This document shows positions 1 through 10,225 of a stretch of DNA of 64,000 nt, piece by piece (within the stretch, counting starts at the first letter, position 1; each line of letters starts with the position of its first letter). The translations under genes were made by a program, and so were the position numbers. This stretch comes from Anthracocystis setariae (lineage: Eukaryota > Basidiomycota > Ustilaginomycetes > Ustilaginales > Ustilaginaceae). The notes beneath the pieces are model-generated. The model saw only the letters and a list, made by a program, of their open reading frames with translations, was not told the DNA's origin and did no database searches. The stretch is from contig CAKMXJ010000007.1 in the NCBI GenBank assembly GCA_928724745.1, forward strand, positions 248,001 to 312,000. The letters are read 5' to 3'.

Positions 1-1926
1 TGTCTTGGCGTCTTGCTCGCCCATGCCGGTGACGATCTTGCCGAGAAGCACACCGAGGTGTTTGATCTGCTGACCAACCGTCTCACCAATGAAGTCACTC
101 GCTTCATCACGGTCAAGGTGATCGCTCAGATCGCCGCTTCTCCCATCTGCACTGGAGCGACGTTCGATGCGTTCCTCCAGAGCTCGATCGGCGAGGTGGC
201 CACCCTGCTGCGCAAGTCGAATCGTCAGCTGCGTCTGGCAGCCTTCGACTGTCTTGGCGCCGCGCTGTCGCGCTCGTCGAGCAAACTCGGCACTGCATCG
301 GCCGATACGATCCTGGCCGAAGTGCAGCCGCTCATCCACGCCGATATGGACATGAACCTGCTTCCGCACATCCTTCACAGCGTCAACCTGCTGTTGCTCA
401 ACGACGGTGGCGTCAGGGAGTCGGTGCGCGTGTCGGTGTTGCCGCAGATCTATAGCGTGTTGCGACTGCCGATCGCACAGGGGCCTGCGATGGAGAGTCT
501 GCTCGAGTTTTTCAAGCTGTACGTCGGGGCTCAGCCACAGAGTGCGCGCGAGACGGTGGACGAGTTGCTGAGTAGTCTCGAGAGCGCCAAGCGGGTGACG
601 ACGGGGACGCATGTTTATTCGACCGTGTCGCGGTGCATCGGTGCTGTCTGCACCGTCTCAGCGTCTGCTAGTGGCGATGTTGCCGCTAAGGCTACCACGA
701 CGTTGGAGAGTGAGGCGGCCAAGGATGCAGACGTGTACTTTGCGTTGTTGCTGGTGGGCGAGTTGGGACGGTTTAGTGATTTCTCCAAGCGTGCTGGGTT
801 GTTGGAGCGCGTGTTGCGGTGTTACCGGACTGAGTCGGAGGAGGTTAAGATGGCGGCGGCGTTTGCGGTGGGAGGGATGGCGGTGGGTGCGTTGGAAGTG
901 TTTTTGCCCGTGATCGAACAGCATATCCGCACAACGGGAGAGGCACACGAGGTGGAGGTGAGGTTGCTGTCGTTGCATGCGCTCAAGGAGCTCATTACGC
1001 ATGGGTCGGTGGAGCAGCGAGCGGTGGTGGCCGAACGCGTGTGGCCGCTGCTGTTCGAAGCGTGCGAGACCAAGGAGGAAGGCTTGAGGAGTATTGGAGC
1101 CGAATGTTTGGCGAGGTTGACGTTGAGTGAGCCGACGAGGCTGTTGCCGATGTTGCAGGAACGGTTGCGATCGCCGTCGGTTTCGACGCGCGCTACGGTG
1201 CTTGCGGCGATCAGGTTTACGCTGTCGACCGAATCGAGTGCAGCGTATGATGAACTGCTTGCGGCGAATCTGGTGGATTTCCTATCGTTGTTGTCGGATG
1301 GAGAGCTCGAGGTGCGCAAGAACGCGACGTTTGCGTTGAATTCGGCGGCGCACAACAAGCCGTACTTGATTCGCGAGCATTTGGGTGTGTTGTTGCCGTT
1401 GCTGTATGCCGAGACGCACGTGCGCACCGAGTTGCTACGCAAGGTGAGTATGGGACCGTTCCAGATCGTGACGGATGATGGATTGGATTTGAGGAAGAAT
1501 GCGTACGAGACCATGTACCAGTTGTTGGACACGTTGTGGGCGAGGGTGGGGTTGGACGAGTATTTGGATCGCATCGTGGCCGGATTGAGCGATTCGGATG
1601 ATGGGATCAAGACGTTGTGTTATTTGATGGTGATCAAGTTGGTCGAGTTGAAGGAACAGGTGGTGGATAGGGTGGTGTTGGCGAGGTTGGATGAGATTGC
1701 CGATGCGGTTGGGGCGACGTTGAGGAGTAAGTTGAAGGAGACGGCGACAAAGCAGGAGATTGAGAAACAGGCTGAGTTGCAGAGGGGGATTTATAAGTTG
1801 TTGCTGGTGGTGAGTAGGGGGTTTAGTAGCCAGGGTTCGGCCAAGTTCTGGGCAGTGGTGGAAGATGCGAAATCCGCTGCCGGCTGGAGAGAGGTTGAGG
1901 CGAGTCTAGGTTCAACTGGAATGTGA
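1..1926 (+). CDS. CAND1: Cullin-associated NEDD8-dissociated protein (CAND1/TIP120), 3' part
   Basis: Open reading frame entering from the left edge; about 641 C-terminal residues are visible. CAND1 is a HEAT-repeat solenoid that binds non-neddylated cullins and exchanges substrate receptors on SCF-type ubiquitin ligases in nucleus and cytoplasm. The visible part is a continuous series of HEAT-like helices, with the family-typical stretch RLTNEVTRFITVKVIAQIA near the start and the TIP120 C-terminal domain at the end (LRKNAYETMYQLLDTLW, then a conserved DGIKTLCYLM segment). Full-length relatives are about 1,200 residues, so roughly half the gene lies outside. No ATG start is in view. The gene converges on the PCI gene, with 90 bp between the stop codons. 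Identification rests on family resemblance read by eye and is firm. Confidence 0.93.
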   Translation, partial: CLGVLLAHAGDDLAEKHTEVFDLLTNRLTNEVTRFITVKVIAQIAASPICTGATFDAFLQSSIGEVATLLRKSNRQLRLAAFDCLGAALSRSSSKLGTASADTILAEVQPLIHADMDMNLLPHILHSVNLLLLNDGGVRESVRVSVLPQIYSVLRLPIAQGPAMESLLEFFKLYVGAQPQSARETVDELLSSLESAKRVTTGTHVYSTVSRCIGAVCTVSASASGDVAAKATTTLESEAAKDADVYFALLLVGELGRFSDFSKRAGLLERVLRCYRTESEEVKMAAAFAVGGMAVGALEVFLPVIEQHIRTTGEAHEVEVRLLSLHALKELITHGSVEQRAVVAERVWPLLFEACETKEEGLRSIGAECLARLTLSEPTRLLPMLQERLRSPSVSTRATVLAAIRFTLSTESSAAYDELLAANLVDFLSLLSDGELEVRKNATFALNSAAHNKPYLIREHLGVLLPLLYAETHVRTELLRKVSMGPFQIVTDDGLDLRKNAYETMYQLLDTLWARVGLDEYLDRIVAGLSDSDDGIKTLCYLMVIKLVELKEQVVDRVVLARLDEIADAVGATLRSKLKETATKQEIEKQAELQRGIYKLLLVVSRGFSSQGSAKFWAVVEDAKSAAGWREVEASLGSTGM

Positions 1927-2016
1927 TCGCAGATCGACCATGCAATGGATCTTCATACACACTCACAAGTAGAACAGCGGCATTTGATAATGAGATTGTG
2001 ATTGCGAGGAGGATGT

Positions 2017-3441
2017 CTACGATGTGGAGATAGGTACGCTTGCGAGCGAGGGGAAAGGTTGTTTGGCGCTTAGTACGATGATTTGTCGTTCGTGGGCGAT
2101 GTAGCCTTTGATGTAGCCTTTGTAGATCAGGGTAGCCAGGAGCCATTCTAGTTGATTGACATTGTAGTCGAGGTTGACGAGCGGGGAGGTTGTAGCTGCG
2201 TGGATAGTGTGTATTGAGATTCTTGTTGGTGATTGTGATGATGTGGTGGTGGTGGTGGAGGGTTGGGGAGGGAGGGAGAGCCAGATTCGTTTGAGGAGGG
2301 TTCGGAGGGTGGATTCGCGTGCTCTTTCCATGGCGATAAAGGTGCCACGTTTGACTAGCCATCGTTCCATCATGGGGTCGGTGAGCGCGTGATCGAATAA
2401 CTTGACGTCTCCCGTTTGCAACGCGTCGACAAAGGGGATGTAGATGGAGAGCTTGCCGTCGAAGTGGTTGAGTAGCGTGCGGGTGGGGAGGTAGCCTTTG
2501 AGCAGTTTGACGGGGATCAGGTAGGTGAGGATGAGTGCTTGGTTGGATGAGGCTTTGCGATGACACATGCTGAGTGCCGACGAGAGATTGGTTTCCGCCT
2601 TGTCGTATTCTTCGTTCAAGAACGCCAACACGCCGACGTAGTATTCGAACGTTACTTGCTGACTTTTGGGGAATTCGGACAGGTCGGGGAGTTGGGCGGC
2701 TGAGATGGCCCGCAGAATGTTGCGACAGAGGGAAACTGACTTGAGCCGGAAGTAGGTTTTGAACACCATGCCGACCACTTCGTATGTGCCCCATTTGCGA
2801 GATTCCGATAGGTCCTGATTCCGATCCGCCACGCAAGCGGTGAAGGCCTTGTTCAGCTGCCTTGCGCATTCTTCGAGTCTCTTGTTGGCCTGTGAAGATG
2901 TCCTCGCCCCACCTGCGACGGCTTTGGCTACGGCCCGACTCGAATCGTCCCCATTCGACCGAGCATGCGCGCTGGGCGGGGTGAAAGCCTCTACGGCCGC
3001 CTGGTCCGCTTGCACCGCCAACCACCGCAAATTCAAACACAAGATCCTCAATAGCGGCAACGCCCATCTTCCGGGCGTCAGCATTGCAAAGTGTCGCAGG
3101 AAAGCCGTCACAGCGGCATTGTACGCATCGAAAGCCTCGCCCATCCTTTCCGCCCTGGTCTTGCCCTCGGCATCCATCACCTCTGGAGAGTTGATGGCCA
3201 GAGCCGAAGCGAGCGAAAAGTAGTAGAGCGAGAGCAGGTGTTGGTGACACATGTCCTCCCAGGGTGATTGCAGGTAGCCTGAGCATTTGCGCAACGTAGG
3301 CACAATGCGATGAGGATCGCCGAGATTGAGAAGGAGCGCAGCGGAGATGGGCGAGCCGATCGAGAAGAGTTGCGCTAGCGTGTGGCCGTCGCTCGAACGC
3401 GAGGCAGTGATGACTGCATCGGCGAAGAGCGCAGGACGCAT
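2017..3441 (-). CDS. PCI-domain protein of the PCID2/Thp1/Csn12 family
   Basis: 474 residues from the first in-frame ATG at 3441. The family (human PCID2, yeast Thp1 and Csn12) forms TREX-2-type complexes coupling transcription to mRNA export. Diagnostic segments in order: ESRKWGTYEVVGMVFKTYF, FPKSQQVTFEYYVGVLAF, LILTYLIPVKLLKGYLP, and the C-terminal winged-helix stretch LEWLLATLIYKGYIKGYIAH ending in FPSLASV, all collinear with PCID2. A Thr/Ser/Pro insert lies just before the winged helix. The frame stays open for 73 codons upstream without an ATG, and a pyrimidine tract followed by CAG lies just 5' of the ATG, so a 5' leader intron is possible. Whether it is the Thp1 or the Csn12 orthologue cannot be settled by eye. 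Confidence 0.88.
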   Translation of the reverse strand: MRPALFADAVITASRSSDGHTLAQLFSIGSPISAALLLNLGDPHRIVPTLRKCSGYLQSPWEDMCHQHLLSLYYFSLASALAINSPEVMDAEGKTRAERMGEAFDAYNAAVTAFLRHFAMLTPGRWALPLLRILCLNLRWLAVQADQAAVEAFTPPSAHARSNGDDSSRAVAKAVAGGARTSSQANKRLEECARQLNKAFTACVADRNQDLSESRKWGTYEVVGMVFKTYFRLKSVSLCRNILRAISAAQLPDLSEFPKSQQVTFEYYVGVLAFLNEEYDKAETNLSSALSMCHRKASSNQALILTYLIPVKLLKGYLPTRTLLNHFDGKLSIYIPFVDALQTGDVKLFDHALTDPMMERWLVKRGTFIAMERARESTLRTLLKRIWLSLPPQPSTTTTTSSQSPTRISIHTIHAATTSPLVNLDYNVNQLEWLLATLIYKGYIKGYIAHERQIIVLSAKQPFPSLASVPISTS

Positions 3442-4028
3442 GGTCAAGTATCCAGCTGAGAAGTAAAGAAGAGCACAGGGAGGAAAAGTCGGATGCAAAG
3501 GAAACGACGACAGATGGTAGGAAGGAAGCCATGGACGTGCCTTTTTGGCTCGCTTCTTCCTGTCATGATTCCTCCACCTCTGATAATTACGGGATTCGGC
3601 ACTGTTGGCGGCGTCAAGCTCGACACTTCGCCCTCCGACACCTTTGAGCTCAGCCACCAACCTTGACGATCACACTCCATCTGACATACAATACGCAGCG
3701 CGAGCCTTGCGCAGCTGCTGACGAAAGCATGCAATTACGATTATACAATATATAGCTATAGAAGAACATGGACCAGCTGAACAAAAACTACCAAAACAAA
3801 AAGCTCTCCATCCCCTTGACGGGGTGAGGCGGGAATCGAAGACGAAAGATGATAGCAATGATACCGCGGACTTTTCTCTCTCTCTCCCTCTCTCTCGGGG
3901 GGAGCTTCTCTCTTCGCACGCCTGCCTCGTACGATTTACTCCCCCAACAGAGGTCCTCTTTACAGGTGGCTACACAGTCTGCACCAGTTAGTACGAATAC
4001 ACCCTCAACTGATCCCAGCAACAACATT
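3442..4028. other. Intergenic/5' leader region of the PCI gene
   Basis: No gene recognised. It holds the upstream region of the PCI gene, including a possible splice acceptor next to its ATG, and a CT-rich microsatellite around 3871-3897. Confidence 0.5.
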
Positions 4029-4552
4029 TCAGCGATGAAGGTCGTTCAGCACCAGAGCGGAGAGCGGCATGGCGGTATGGCGGAATCGAGGCATTCGCAC
4101 CACGACCAAGACGCGCAAGATGACGCGCAAGATGGCTCGCAGGAAAACGCGATGTTCGTTCGCTGAGTGCGCATGGCTCGCCGTCGTCATGATGGTTTGA
4201 GCCGGTGGAGGTTGTGGAGGGGCCGGAGGATTTACGCTGGCAGCGGTCGGGGCTAGCAAGTTGGATAGAAAACCTCCAATCCCTAACCCCTGTCCTGTCG
4301 AACTGGCCGCCAAGGCCGCTGCTCCGGCTAAGAGCAGACCACCGGCCCCGCCATCCTCTTCGTTGGCCTCCTTCCCCCCGGCGAGCCAGCCCATCAACCC
4401 TCCGGACCTCTCGACTTTGCTCCTTTGATCGCCTCGTCGGAAAACTTCTTCGATATGTTTTCTCGCTTCTTGGGCTGACTTTACCTTTGGCTGATTCTGA
4501 TGATGATGATGCTGGGGCAACTGTTGAGATGATTCGTACTTACCTTTGGCAT
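4029..4552 (-). CDS. Candidate small two-exon gene (unknown function)
   Basis: Weakly supported. An open frame on the minus strand covers 4029-4496 and has protein-like composition: a charged helix (AQEARKHIEEVFRRGDQRSK), then a Gly/Ala/Leu-rich stretch (GGLLLAGAAALAASS) and a proline-rich linker. A possible first exon ATGCCAAAG (4552-4544) is followed by a perfect GTAAGT donor, and a CATCATCAG acceptor ends at 4497. Joining them gives about 158 residues in frame. The proposed 47-bp intron is much shorter than the introns of the H1 gene in this window. Alternatives are a start at an internal Met (the MGWLAGG segment), a 3' UTR of the large gene that ends at 4580, or chance. No family recognised. 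Confidence 0.25.
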
Positions 4553-4579
4553 TCGTGCGGATCCACCTCAGCAGGCGTC

Positions 4580-7500
4580 TTAAAAATTTGTCACCACTGC
4601 ACAAATCGCACCGGTGAAGCCAGCAAACACCAGCACGCCGGACAGGATCGCCGCAACTCGATTCAGCAATACGTATCGCTCCAAATCGCGCCAAGGTGTG
4701 CCGAGCGAGGAACGCGTCGCCATTGCCGTGGCGTAGCCGTGCTGCGGCTTGGAGTATGTGTTCACCTCATCGGCGTGACTGAACGCGGGTGAGGGGGAGG
4801 AGAGGTCAGACTCGGTGGACTGAAGCGTTGGGTTGAGATAGTGGACTTCATCTTGGCCGGCGAATAGACGGCTTCGACGAGGCTCTTCGGCTTCCGGTAC
4901 CGGGTACATCGCCCCCACGTGCCCCTTGAACGCACCTGCAAACGTTGGCAAGGGTTCTTGAACGACGCGAACGGGCGACTGGTAGAAGCTCACTTGCGGA
5001 TTGGCGTCCAACAACGTTCCCAGACTTCGAGTCTTGCTTTTGCGGACCTTGCTCGGAGGCGGGCGATTTGGATCGCTGTCCGTTGTCTGCGCACTACCCG
5101 CAGTGCCGCTCGAGGACACCGCATAGGAGAGGTACGAGGGCATTCCAGGCAACCCCATACTCTCGTTCTGGCTCCAATTACGCGAACCCTCAGCATACTG
5201 ACTCGGCGCTCCCGGATTGGGACTGGAATGCTGCATGCTCGGCTCGTGCTGCCAGACATCCACCTTCTCTCTCCACTTGTGATCATCCGCGGACGGATGC
5301 CTCAACTGACCATCTGCGGTGAGATACCAACCTCCAATCATCCACAGCCAAGGCATTCCAAGGAAACCAGCATAAAACATGTTCTTGCTCGGCGTATTCC
5401 CTTCCAGCAGCGAAGCAGGCGTCCCGAATAGCTGCGTCTCCGGCCGTCCGTTTCGATGACGCTTCGACTTGCTTCCGGGCATGTTGAGAGGGTGCTGAGT
5501 ACTCGGGTCGTAGTGGACGGAGAAGCTCTCCGTTCCGCGTTGGTGGCGTCTCTTGGGCTGGCGACGCGTGAAGATCGAGACGGCTGGATGCGAGTCTTCG
5601 TCCTCGGCATACTCGAATTCGTCGACAGCGAATCTTGCGGTACGAGAACGTTGGTGCAAACGCGTGTTCTTCGGAGGACTAATGCCGAAGTCGGCCAACG
5701 CTGAGCTGTGAGGCTGCTCCGGAGATCCTGGGGTGACATGGGTGTGGTGCTGGTGATAGCCGTGGTCTCGATAATCCCATGTACCATGAGCGTCAGGCAT
5801 TGGAGTATGGAAGGTTTCATGTTCTTCATCCGCATACGCTCCATCCCTCAAGGCCATACCTTGGCCGGCAAGACGACGCATCTCATCTCGAGCGCGGTCG
5901 AGTTCGGAGAGCGACAGACCGTGGTCGTTGACAACCGGAGGAAGCGCCGCTGAACGGACGGTCGAGGTGGCCGAGCTCGAGAGCATCAGCGGGATGTGAT
6001 TTGCAGCAGCTGTCTGTGGCTGCGTACTTGCGCTTGCACCCCAGTCTTGAGGCTCGAACATCATAAGAGGCGTGAAGCCAGAAGGACTGTCTGCCATACG
6101 TGGTGAGCGCATCGCGTCGAGCCAGGCACGCTCGGCCAATACGGCTGCTGCTGCTGGCTCACCTGCAAGTCGAGACTGCGGTTCCATACCCGCTCGCTCC
6201 TTGCCGCCGAACATCGTCATCGACATCCTCTTGTTCTGCTTGCTTGTAGGATGCTCAACATCTTGCTGATCCGCCTTGTCATCTGCATCGAGTAGGTCTG
6301 GCAGTCGGGCGCCGGTGTCAAGATTCGGTGAGGTGATGTAGCCGATACCTGAATTGCGCTTCCTCTGACGTTCGAGAGTGCTCATTCTGCGGAGCTTCTT
6401 GAGTGCATCGATGCGTTCCTGCTCCCTTTCTTCGGCTGAGAGATCGATCTGCAGCTCCTCGCGCTGCTCAGCCGCTGGCCGAATCACTGTCCTCTGCACG
6501 GGTCCTGGAACCTTCGGAGAGCCGGCAAGCAGACGCAAGGCAACAGCACGAGCATCCTTCTCTGCAACCTCGTCGTCCTCTCCAGGGGTCGCCGAGCGCA
6601 ATCTTCGTCTCTGAGAGTCAGAGAGCTGTCGCACGCCGCTCTGTCTCTTCTCGATCAGCGAGAGAGGGCGGAAAGCGCGTCCGGATACCGTCCTTTGGCC
6701 TCCTTGAACGGGCTCTGTAATCTGCCTTTGGTCGTTCACATCCTTCTGCTCGGCAAGCTCGACCTCAACACTACGGTCGCCAGATACGTCGCTGTGGAGG
6801 AACGACGGACGCCTAGGCGAGGCCACCGCGCTCCACAGCTTGCTGACCCATTGGCCCGCTTTGGCCGAATCGCTGCTTCTGTTGATTTCATCGTTGAGCG
6901 TGACCTCGGTTGTCAAGCCTCCATCGTCCAGATCGATGTTGACAAACTTGACATCAGAACTGCCCTGGTGGAGTTTATCCGTTCGCATGCCTCGTCCTAG
7001 CGTCTGCGCGTGATCGTGGCTGGCACGGACATTGCGCCTCCATCCGATGCTACCTGTCTTGGGCGTGGATGGGACATCAAGACGTGGACGAATGCCCGCA
7101 TCGGTAGAGGTGGGAACCGGAGTGGCGTTGTAGACGAAAGCGGAAATGCTGGATGCAATGCTTTGCGATTGCAAGAGTGTGCGGTTGGAGGGCGTAGGAA
7201 CCTGTGCACGGTTGACTGTCACGTCATTGAGGCCTCCGGGGCGCCCACTGCCGGCATCTTTGCCGCTCACGGCTCGCGGGAAGCGCCAGTCGTTGGAAAG
7301 CGCAGGGGTCGGCCCAGGCGCAGCAAGGTTCGGACTAGCACTAGCAGCGACGCACGCTCGCATGGCATGTTGCGGAGAATCGGACTTGAAGGCGTAAGGG
7401 ACGTCCAGCTCGGGAGACATGTTGATCGATAGGTGAGGCGAGTCGGCGTTGGAAGAGGGGTCATTCATGACACGTGATGCTTTGCGGAGAAGTTGGGTAG

Positions 7501-10225
7501 TGTGAGGAACGAAGCCGTTCACTGGAGCGCTTTCTTGGCTGTTTGCAGGGCTGCTCTGACCACCGTAGTCCACATCAAGGCCAAGACCATGGACAATGGT
7601 GTCGAGCGGAGCATTGCGGCTCTCGACCTCGCCTTGTGCATAGTGCTGATCGACCTGCGGCGTCGAATATTCGCTGTCAATGACGGTCGTCAATGCCGGC
7701 GAGGTCGACAAATCCTGGACTGGGGACTTGCCGATCGATGCATCGAGATTGAGCAACAAAGGCGACTGAGGCCATGGTCCAGTCGTCCCACTTCGGTTGC
7801 GGGTCATCGGTTTCGAGGCCTCTCCAGCCAGAGTCTGCGCTGCGTCTGAGGAAGCCGCACGCTGCATGTTTCCTGGAGGCATCAACAACGGCTGGCCAGA
7901 GGTGAAGTTGAAGTGCTGGACATTCTCGTCTGGGGTAGAAACGGTCGAGATGACCATCGTCTGCCGTGCACGGCCAGTATGGTCGACGTCAGTGCTGTCG
8001 GAGCTGCCCGACGCTTGCCTAGACCTGATATCGGCTTCGTCTTCCCTCTCCTTTACCTTGGCCAAGAATTGACTGGCGCATTCGTCGGCACGAATCGACA
8101 GCCGCGTTGCTGTAGAATTCGCTGCGAGCAAACGCTCGTGCGAGGCGAGCTCCTCATGCTGAAGCAACGCTTTGCGCTCACGCTGTGTCAAAATCCACTG
8201 CTCGGTGTTGCGATCACCGCGACCCCCTGCCATCTCCTGCACCCCTTGCCGCTGGCTCATTTCTGCCGCTACACCGGCAAACGAGCCCATATCGATGTGC
8301 GAGGCCATCTTGCCGGGGAAAGGCGCATCGATGGAAACCGTTGGCGGCGTGACGGCGGTGAATTGGGTCTTGACGCTTCCAGCGGTGCCAGGCATGGCAT
8401 CGGAGAAGGTAGGCGAGAAGGGGGTTAGCGGAGTTTGAGTGACAGATGGCGTTGACTGGATGGATGGGCTCCAAGTCATGGTTGTAGCTGAGGAGCCAAG
8501 GGTGGTGCTCGTGGCCATCGGTGCCGACCCTAACGTCGAACTCGGAGTGTAGCCACTCAGTAGATCCGTCGAAGCGGTCCTGGATGGTCGCGGCGCATCC
8601 CAATCATTCTGGTTTGAGAAGATGGCTTCGTACCGCTGCAATGCAGGCAGTGGCGGAGGCATCTCATCTGTGACCACCCTCGGTTGCTGAGTCGCAAGAC
8701 TGCTGCTGCTGCTAGGTGCCGCGGTCATGCCTGCCGAGGCGGTTTGAAAGCTATCCAAGCTGCTACGATGACCAAGCGTGGTTCTTGATCTTGAAGAGCG
8801 AACCACGTCTGTGAGATCGATCGAGGAAGCAGAAGGCCTTGCCTTTGTCGATGTGCGGAGACTCGAAGCTGCAGCTGCGTCGTTTGCAGAATGATATGAA
8901 GCGCTCATCGCTGGTGAAGGCAGCGGCTCGGTAGGAGGAGGGAAAGGCGGTGGACCCAAGGAAGCGAGGGAGGCAGAGGTACGGAAAGATCGATTCGAGT
9001 ATGATCTCGGTCGCCTCGATTGGATTGGGGTTGCATTCTTGGAATGAGCTGCAGATGTTGGCGTTTGACGCAGCGATTCCAAGCTTCGTTTCGCGTTGCC
9101 CAAGCTTGCAGCTGAAGTGGATGGTACTGGTCGGATCGAGTCCGCATCGTGGGAACCAGACGCGTTGCTTTCGGAAGAGTTCCGACCCTGCTCTGCGAGT
9201 GGCAAATTGTTGATCTGAGAGCGTCCCCTTGTCGGGCTGAGCGGTGTCCCTGGTAGGATGCTCTCCTGCTCTTCAGGATAATGGGGACCAGCACCAAAGC
9301 TACCCGAATAAGCCCCACGTCCAGCTGCAGGAGTGGTGGGAGAAAAGACGCTTTTATCAACGACTTGGCCCCTTGCGGGACCAAATTCGGAGCTTGGACC
9401 TGCGTGAAGTGATTGTGATGATGTGAATGCAGGCTGCTGCGTGACACGTGAAGGATCTTTCTGCAGTACTAGCTGACGTTGTCGCCTTGCTTCCGAACCC
9501 GGGGTCAATTCGAGTGGTGCGGGAGGCGCTTTTCTGCGTTTGTCCCATGCCGCATTGGCTCTCATGCTGCGTAGTGATTTGCTGTCGTGTGACGGATTTG
9601 ATCCTGGCGATGCTTCGAGAGAGTCAGGCGATGATGTCGACGCGACATTATTCGCTGAGTTGTTTCCGGTGGTCTGTTGCAGCTCAGCAGATGATTCGAT
9701 GAGCTCTGGAGTGTCGTCCGGCGAAAAGTGGCTCGTCAGAGGCTGCCGTCGTTCCCTGGAAGAGTCAAAGGCACTTCCGCTCGAGTCCTGTGGATCCGAA
9801 GATGACGAATGATTGTATCGAGAAATGTAGTCGAATGAGAGATCCAGATCCACATCGCCATCCTCCGAAGCTCTAGCTCCAGCAGCGTAGAGCTGGTCAT
9901 AGTCCATGCTTCCACCATGAGTCAAGGGTTGTATGCCGAAAGATGCGCGTGCAAGCTGAGCGGGGAAGTGATAGACCCTCTTTTTCTGCTCTGGCTTCGA
10001 CGATGCAACATGCTGAGCGTCAGGAGAGTTGGCGAAATCTGGGCTCATGCTTGGGAAAGAGGTGCTTTTTGGACTGGGAGTGTTGGCGAGCCAAAAACCG
10101 GCACCGGATCCACTGTGGCCATGAGGCGAGCGGTGAAGTGTGTTGGAGCGTGCAATCAGCTTGGACGGCTTGCGAGAAACGTTTCGGTCCCCAATGGGCG
10201 CTGCCGATGACGAGGCTGAGGCCAT
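4580..10225 (-). CDS. Very large serine-rich protein with two C-terminal hydrophobic segments
   Basis: 1,881 residues from an ATG in good context (ACAAGATGGCC). Function unknown. About 1,600 N-terminal residues are low-complexity, Ser/Thr/Pro/Gln-rich and look disordered, with many SP/TP dipeptides that would suit proline-directed kinases and some short charged helices (AEEREQERIDALKKLRRMS). Two hydrophobic segments follow: one near residue 1612-1631 (FYAGFLGMPWLWMIGGWYL) and one at the extreme C terminus (VAAILSGVLVFAGFTGAICA), five residues before the stop. This predicts a membrane protein with a huge soluble N-terminal domain. Serine-rich proteins with a comparable C-terminal arrangement occur in other fungi, but I cannot name a characterised homologue. 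No intron is needed to keep the frame open. Confidence 0.85.
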   Translation of the reverse strand: MASASSSAAPIGDRNVSRKPSKLIARSNTLHRSPHGHSGSGAGFWLANTPSPKSTSFPSMSPDFANSPDAQHVASSKPEQKKRVYHFPAQLARASFGIQPLTHGGSMDYDQLYAAGARASEDGDVDLDLSFDYISRYNHSSSSDPQDSSGSAFDSSRERRQPLTSHFSPDDTPELIESSAELQQTTGNNSANNVASTSSPDSLEASPGSNPSHDSKSLRSMRANAAWDKRRKAPPAPLELTPGSEARRQRQLVLQKDPSRVTQQPAFTSSQSLHAGPSSEFGPARGQVVDKSVFSPTTPAAGRGAYSGSFGAGPHYPEEQESILPGTPLSPTRGRSQINNLPLAEQGRNSSESNASGSHDADSIRPVPSTSAASLGNAKRSLESLRQTPTSAAHSKNATPIQSRRPRSYSNRSFRTSASLASLGPPPFPPPTEPLPSPAMSASYHSANDAAAASSLRTSTKARPSASSIDLTDVVRSSRSRTTLGHRSSLDSFQTASAGMTAAPSSSSSLATQQPRVVTDEMPPPLPALQRYEAIFSNQNDWDAPRPSRTASTDLLSGYTPSSTLGSAPMATSTTLGSSATTMTWSPSIQSTPSVTQTPLTPFSPTFSDAMPGTAGSVKTQFTAVTPPTVSIDAPFPGKMASHIDMGSFAGVAAEMSQRQGVQEMAGGRGDRNTEQWILTQRERKALLQHEELASHERLLAANSTATRLSIRADECASQFLAKVKEREDEADIRSRQASGSSDSTDVDHTGRARQTMVISTVSTPDENVQHFNFTSGQPLLMPPGNMQRAASSDAAQTLAGEASKPMTRNRSGTTGPWPQSPLLLNLDASIGKSPVQDLSTSPALTTVIDSEYSTPQVDQHYAQGEVESRNAPLDTIVHGLGLDVDYGGQSSPANSQESAPVNGFVPHTTQLLRKASRVMNDPSSNADSPHLSINMSPELDVPYAFKSDSPQHAMRACVAASASPNLAAPGPTPALSNDWRFPRAVSGKDAGSGRPGGLNDVTVNRAQVPTPSNRTLLQSQSIASSISAFVYNATPVPTSTDAGIRPRLDVPSTPKTGSIGWRRNVRASHDHAQTLGRGMRTDKLHQGSSDVKFVNIDLDDGGLTTEVTLNDEINRSSDSAKAGQWVSKLWSAVASPRRPSFLHSDVSGDRSVEVELAEQKDVNDQRQITEPVQGGQRTVSGRAFRPLSLIEKRQSGVRQLSDSQRRRLRSATPGEDDEVAEKDARAVALRLLAGSPKVPGPVQRTVIRPAAEQREELQIDLSAEEREQERIDALKKLRRMSTLERQRKRNSGIGYITSPNLDTGARLPDLLDADDKADQQDVEHPTSKQNKRMSMTMFGGKERAGMEPQSRLAGEPAAAAVLAERAWLDAMRSPRMADSPSGFTPLMMFEPQDWGASASTQPQTAAANHIPLMLSSSATSTVRSAALPPVVNDHGLSLSELDRARDEMRRLAGQGMALRDGAYADEEHETFHTPMPDAHGTWDYRDHGYHQHHTHVTPGSPEQPHSSALADFGISPPKNTRLHQRSRTARFAVDEFEYAEDEDSHPAVSIFTRRQPKRRHQRGTESFSVHYDPSTQHPLNMPGSKSKRHRNGRPETQLFGTPASLLEGNTPSKNMFYAGFLGMPWLWMIGGWYLTADGQLRHPSADDHKWREKVDVWQHEPSMQHSSPNPGAPSQYAEGSRNWSQNESMGLPGMPSYLSYAVSSSGTAGSAQTTDSDPNRPPPSKVRKSKTRSLGTLLDANPQVSFYQSPVRVVQEPLPTFAGAFKGHVGAMYPVPEAEEPRRSRLFAGQDEVHYLNPTLQSTESDLSSPSPAFSHADEVNTYSKPQHGYATAMATRSSLGTPWRDLERYVLLNRVAAILSGVLVFAGFTGAICAVVTNF

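Noticed and set aside
822..1610. 262-residue frame antisense to CAND1
   Set aside because: Shadow of the CAND1 coding frame, with Ser/Asn-rich random composition.
1823..3532. 569-residue frame overlapping the PCI gene
   Set aside because: Same strand, other frame; the PCI frame has clear family conservation and this one has none.
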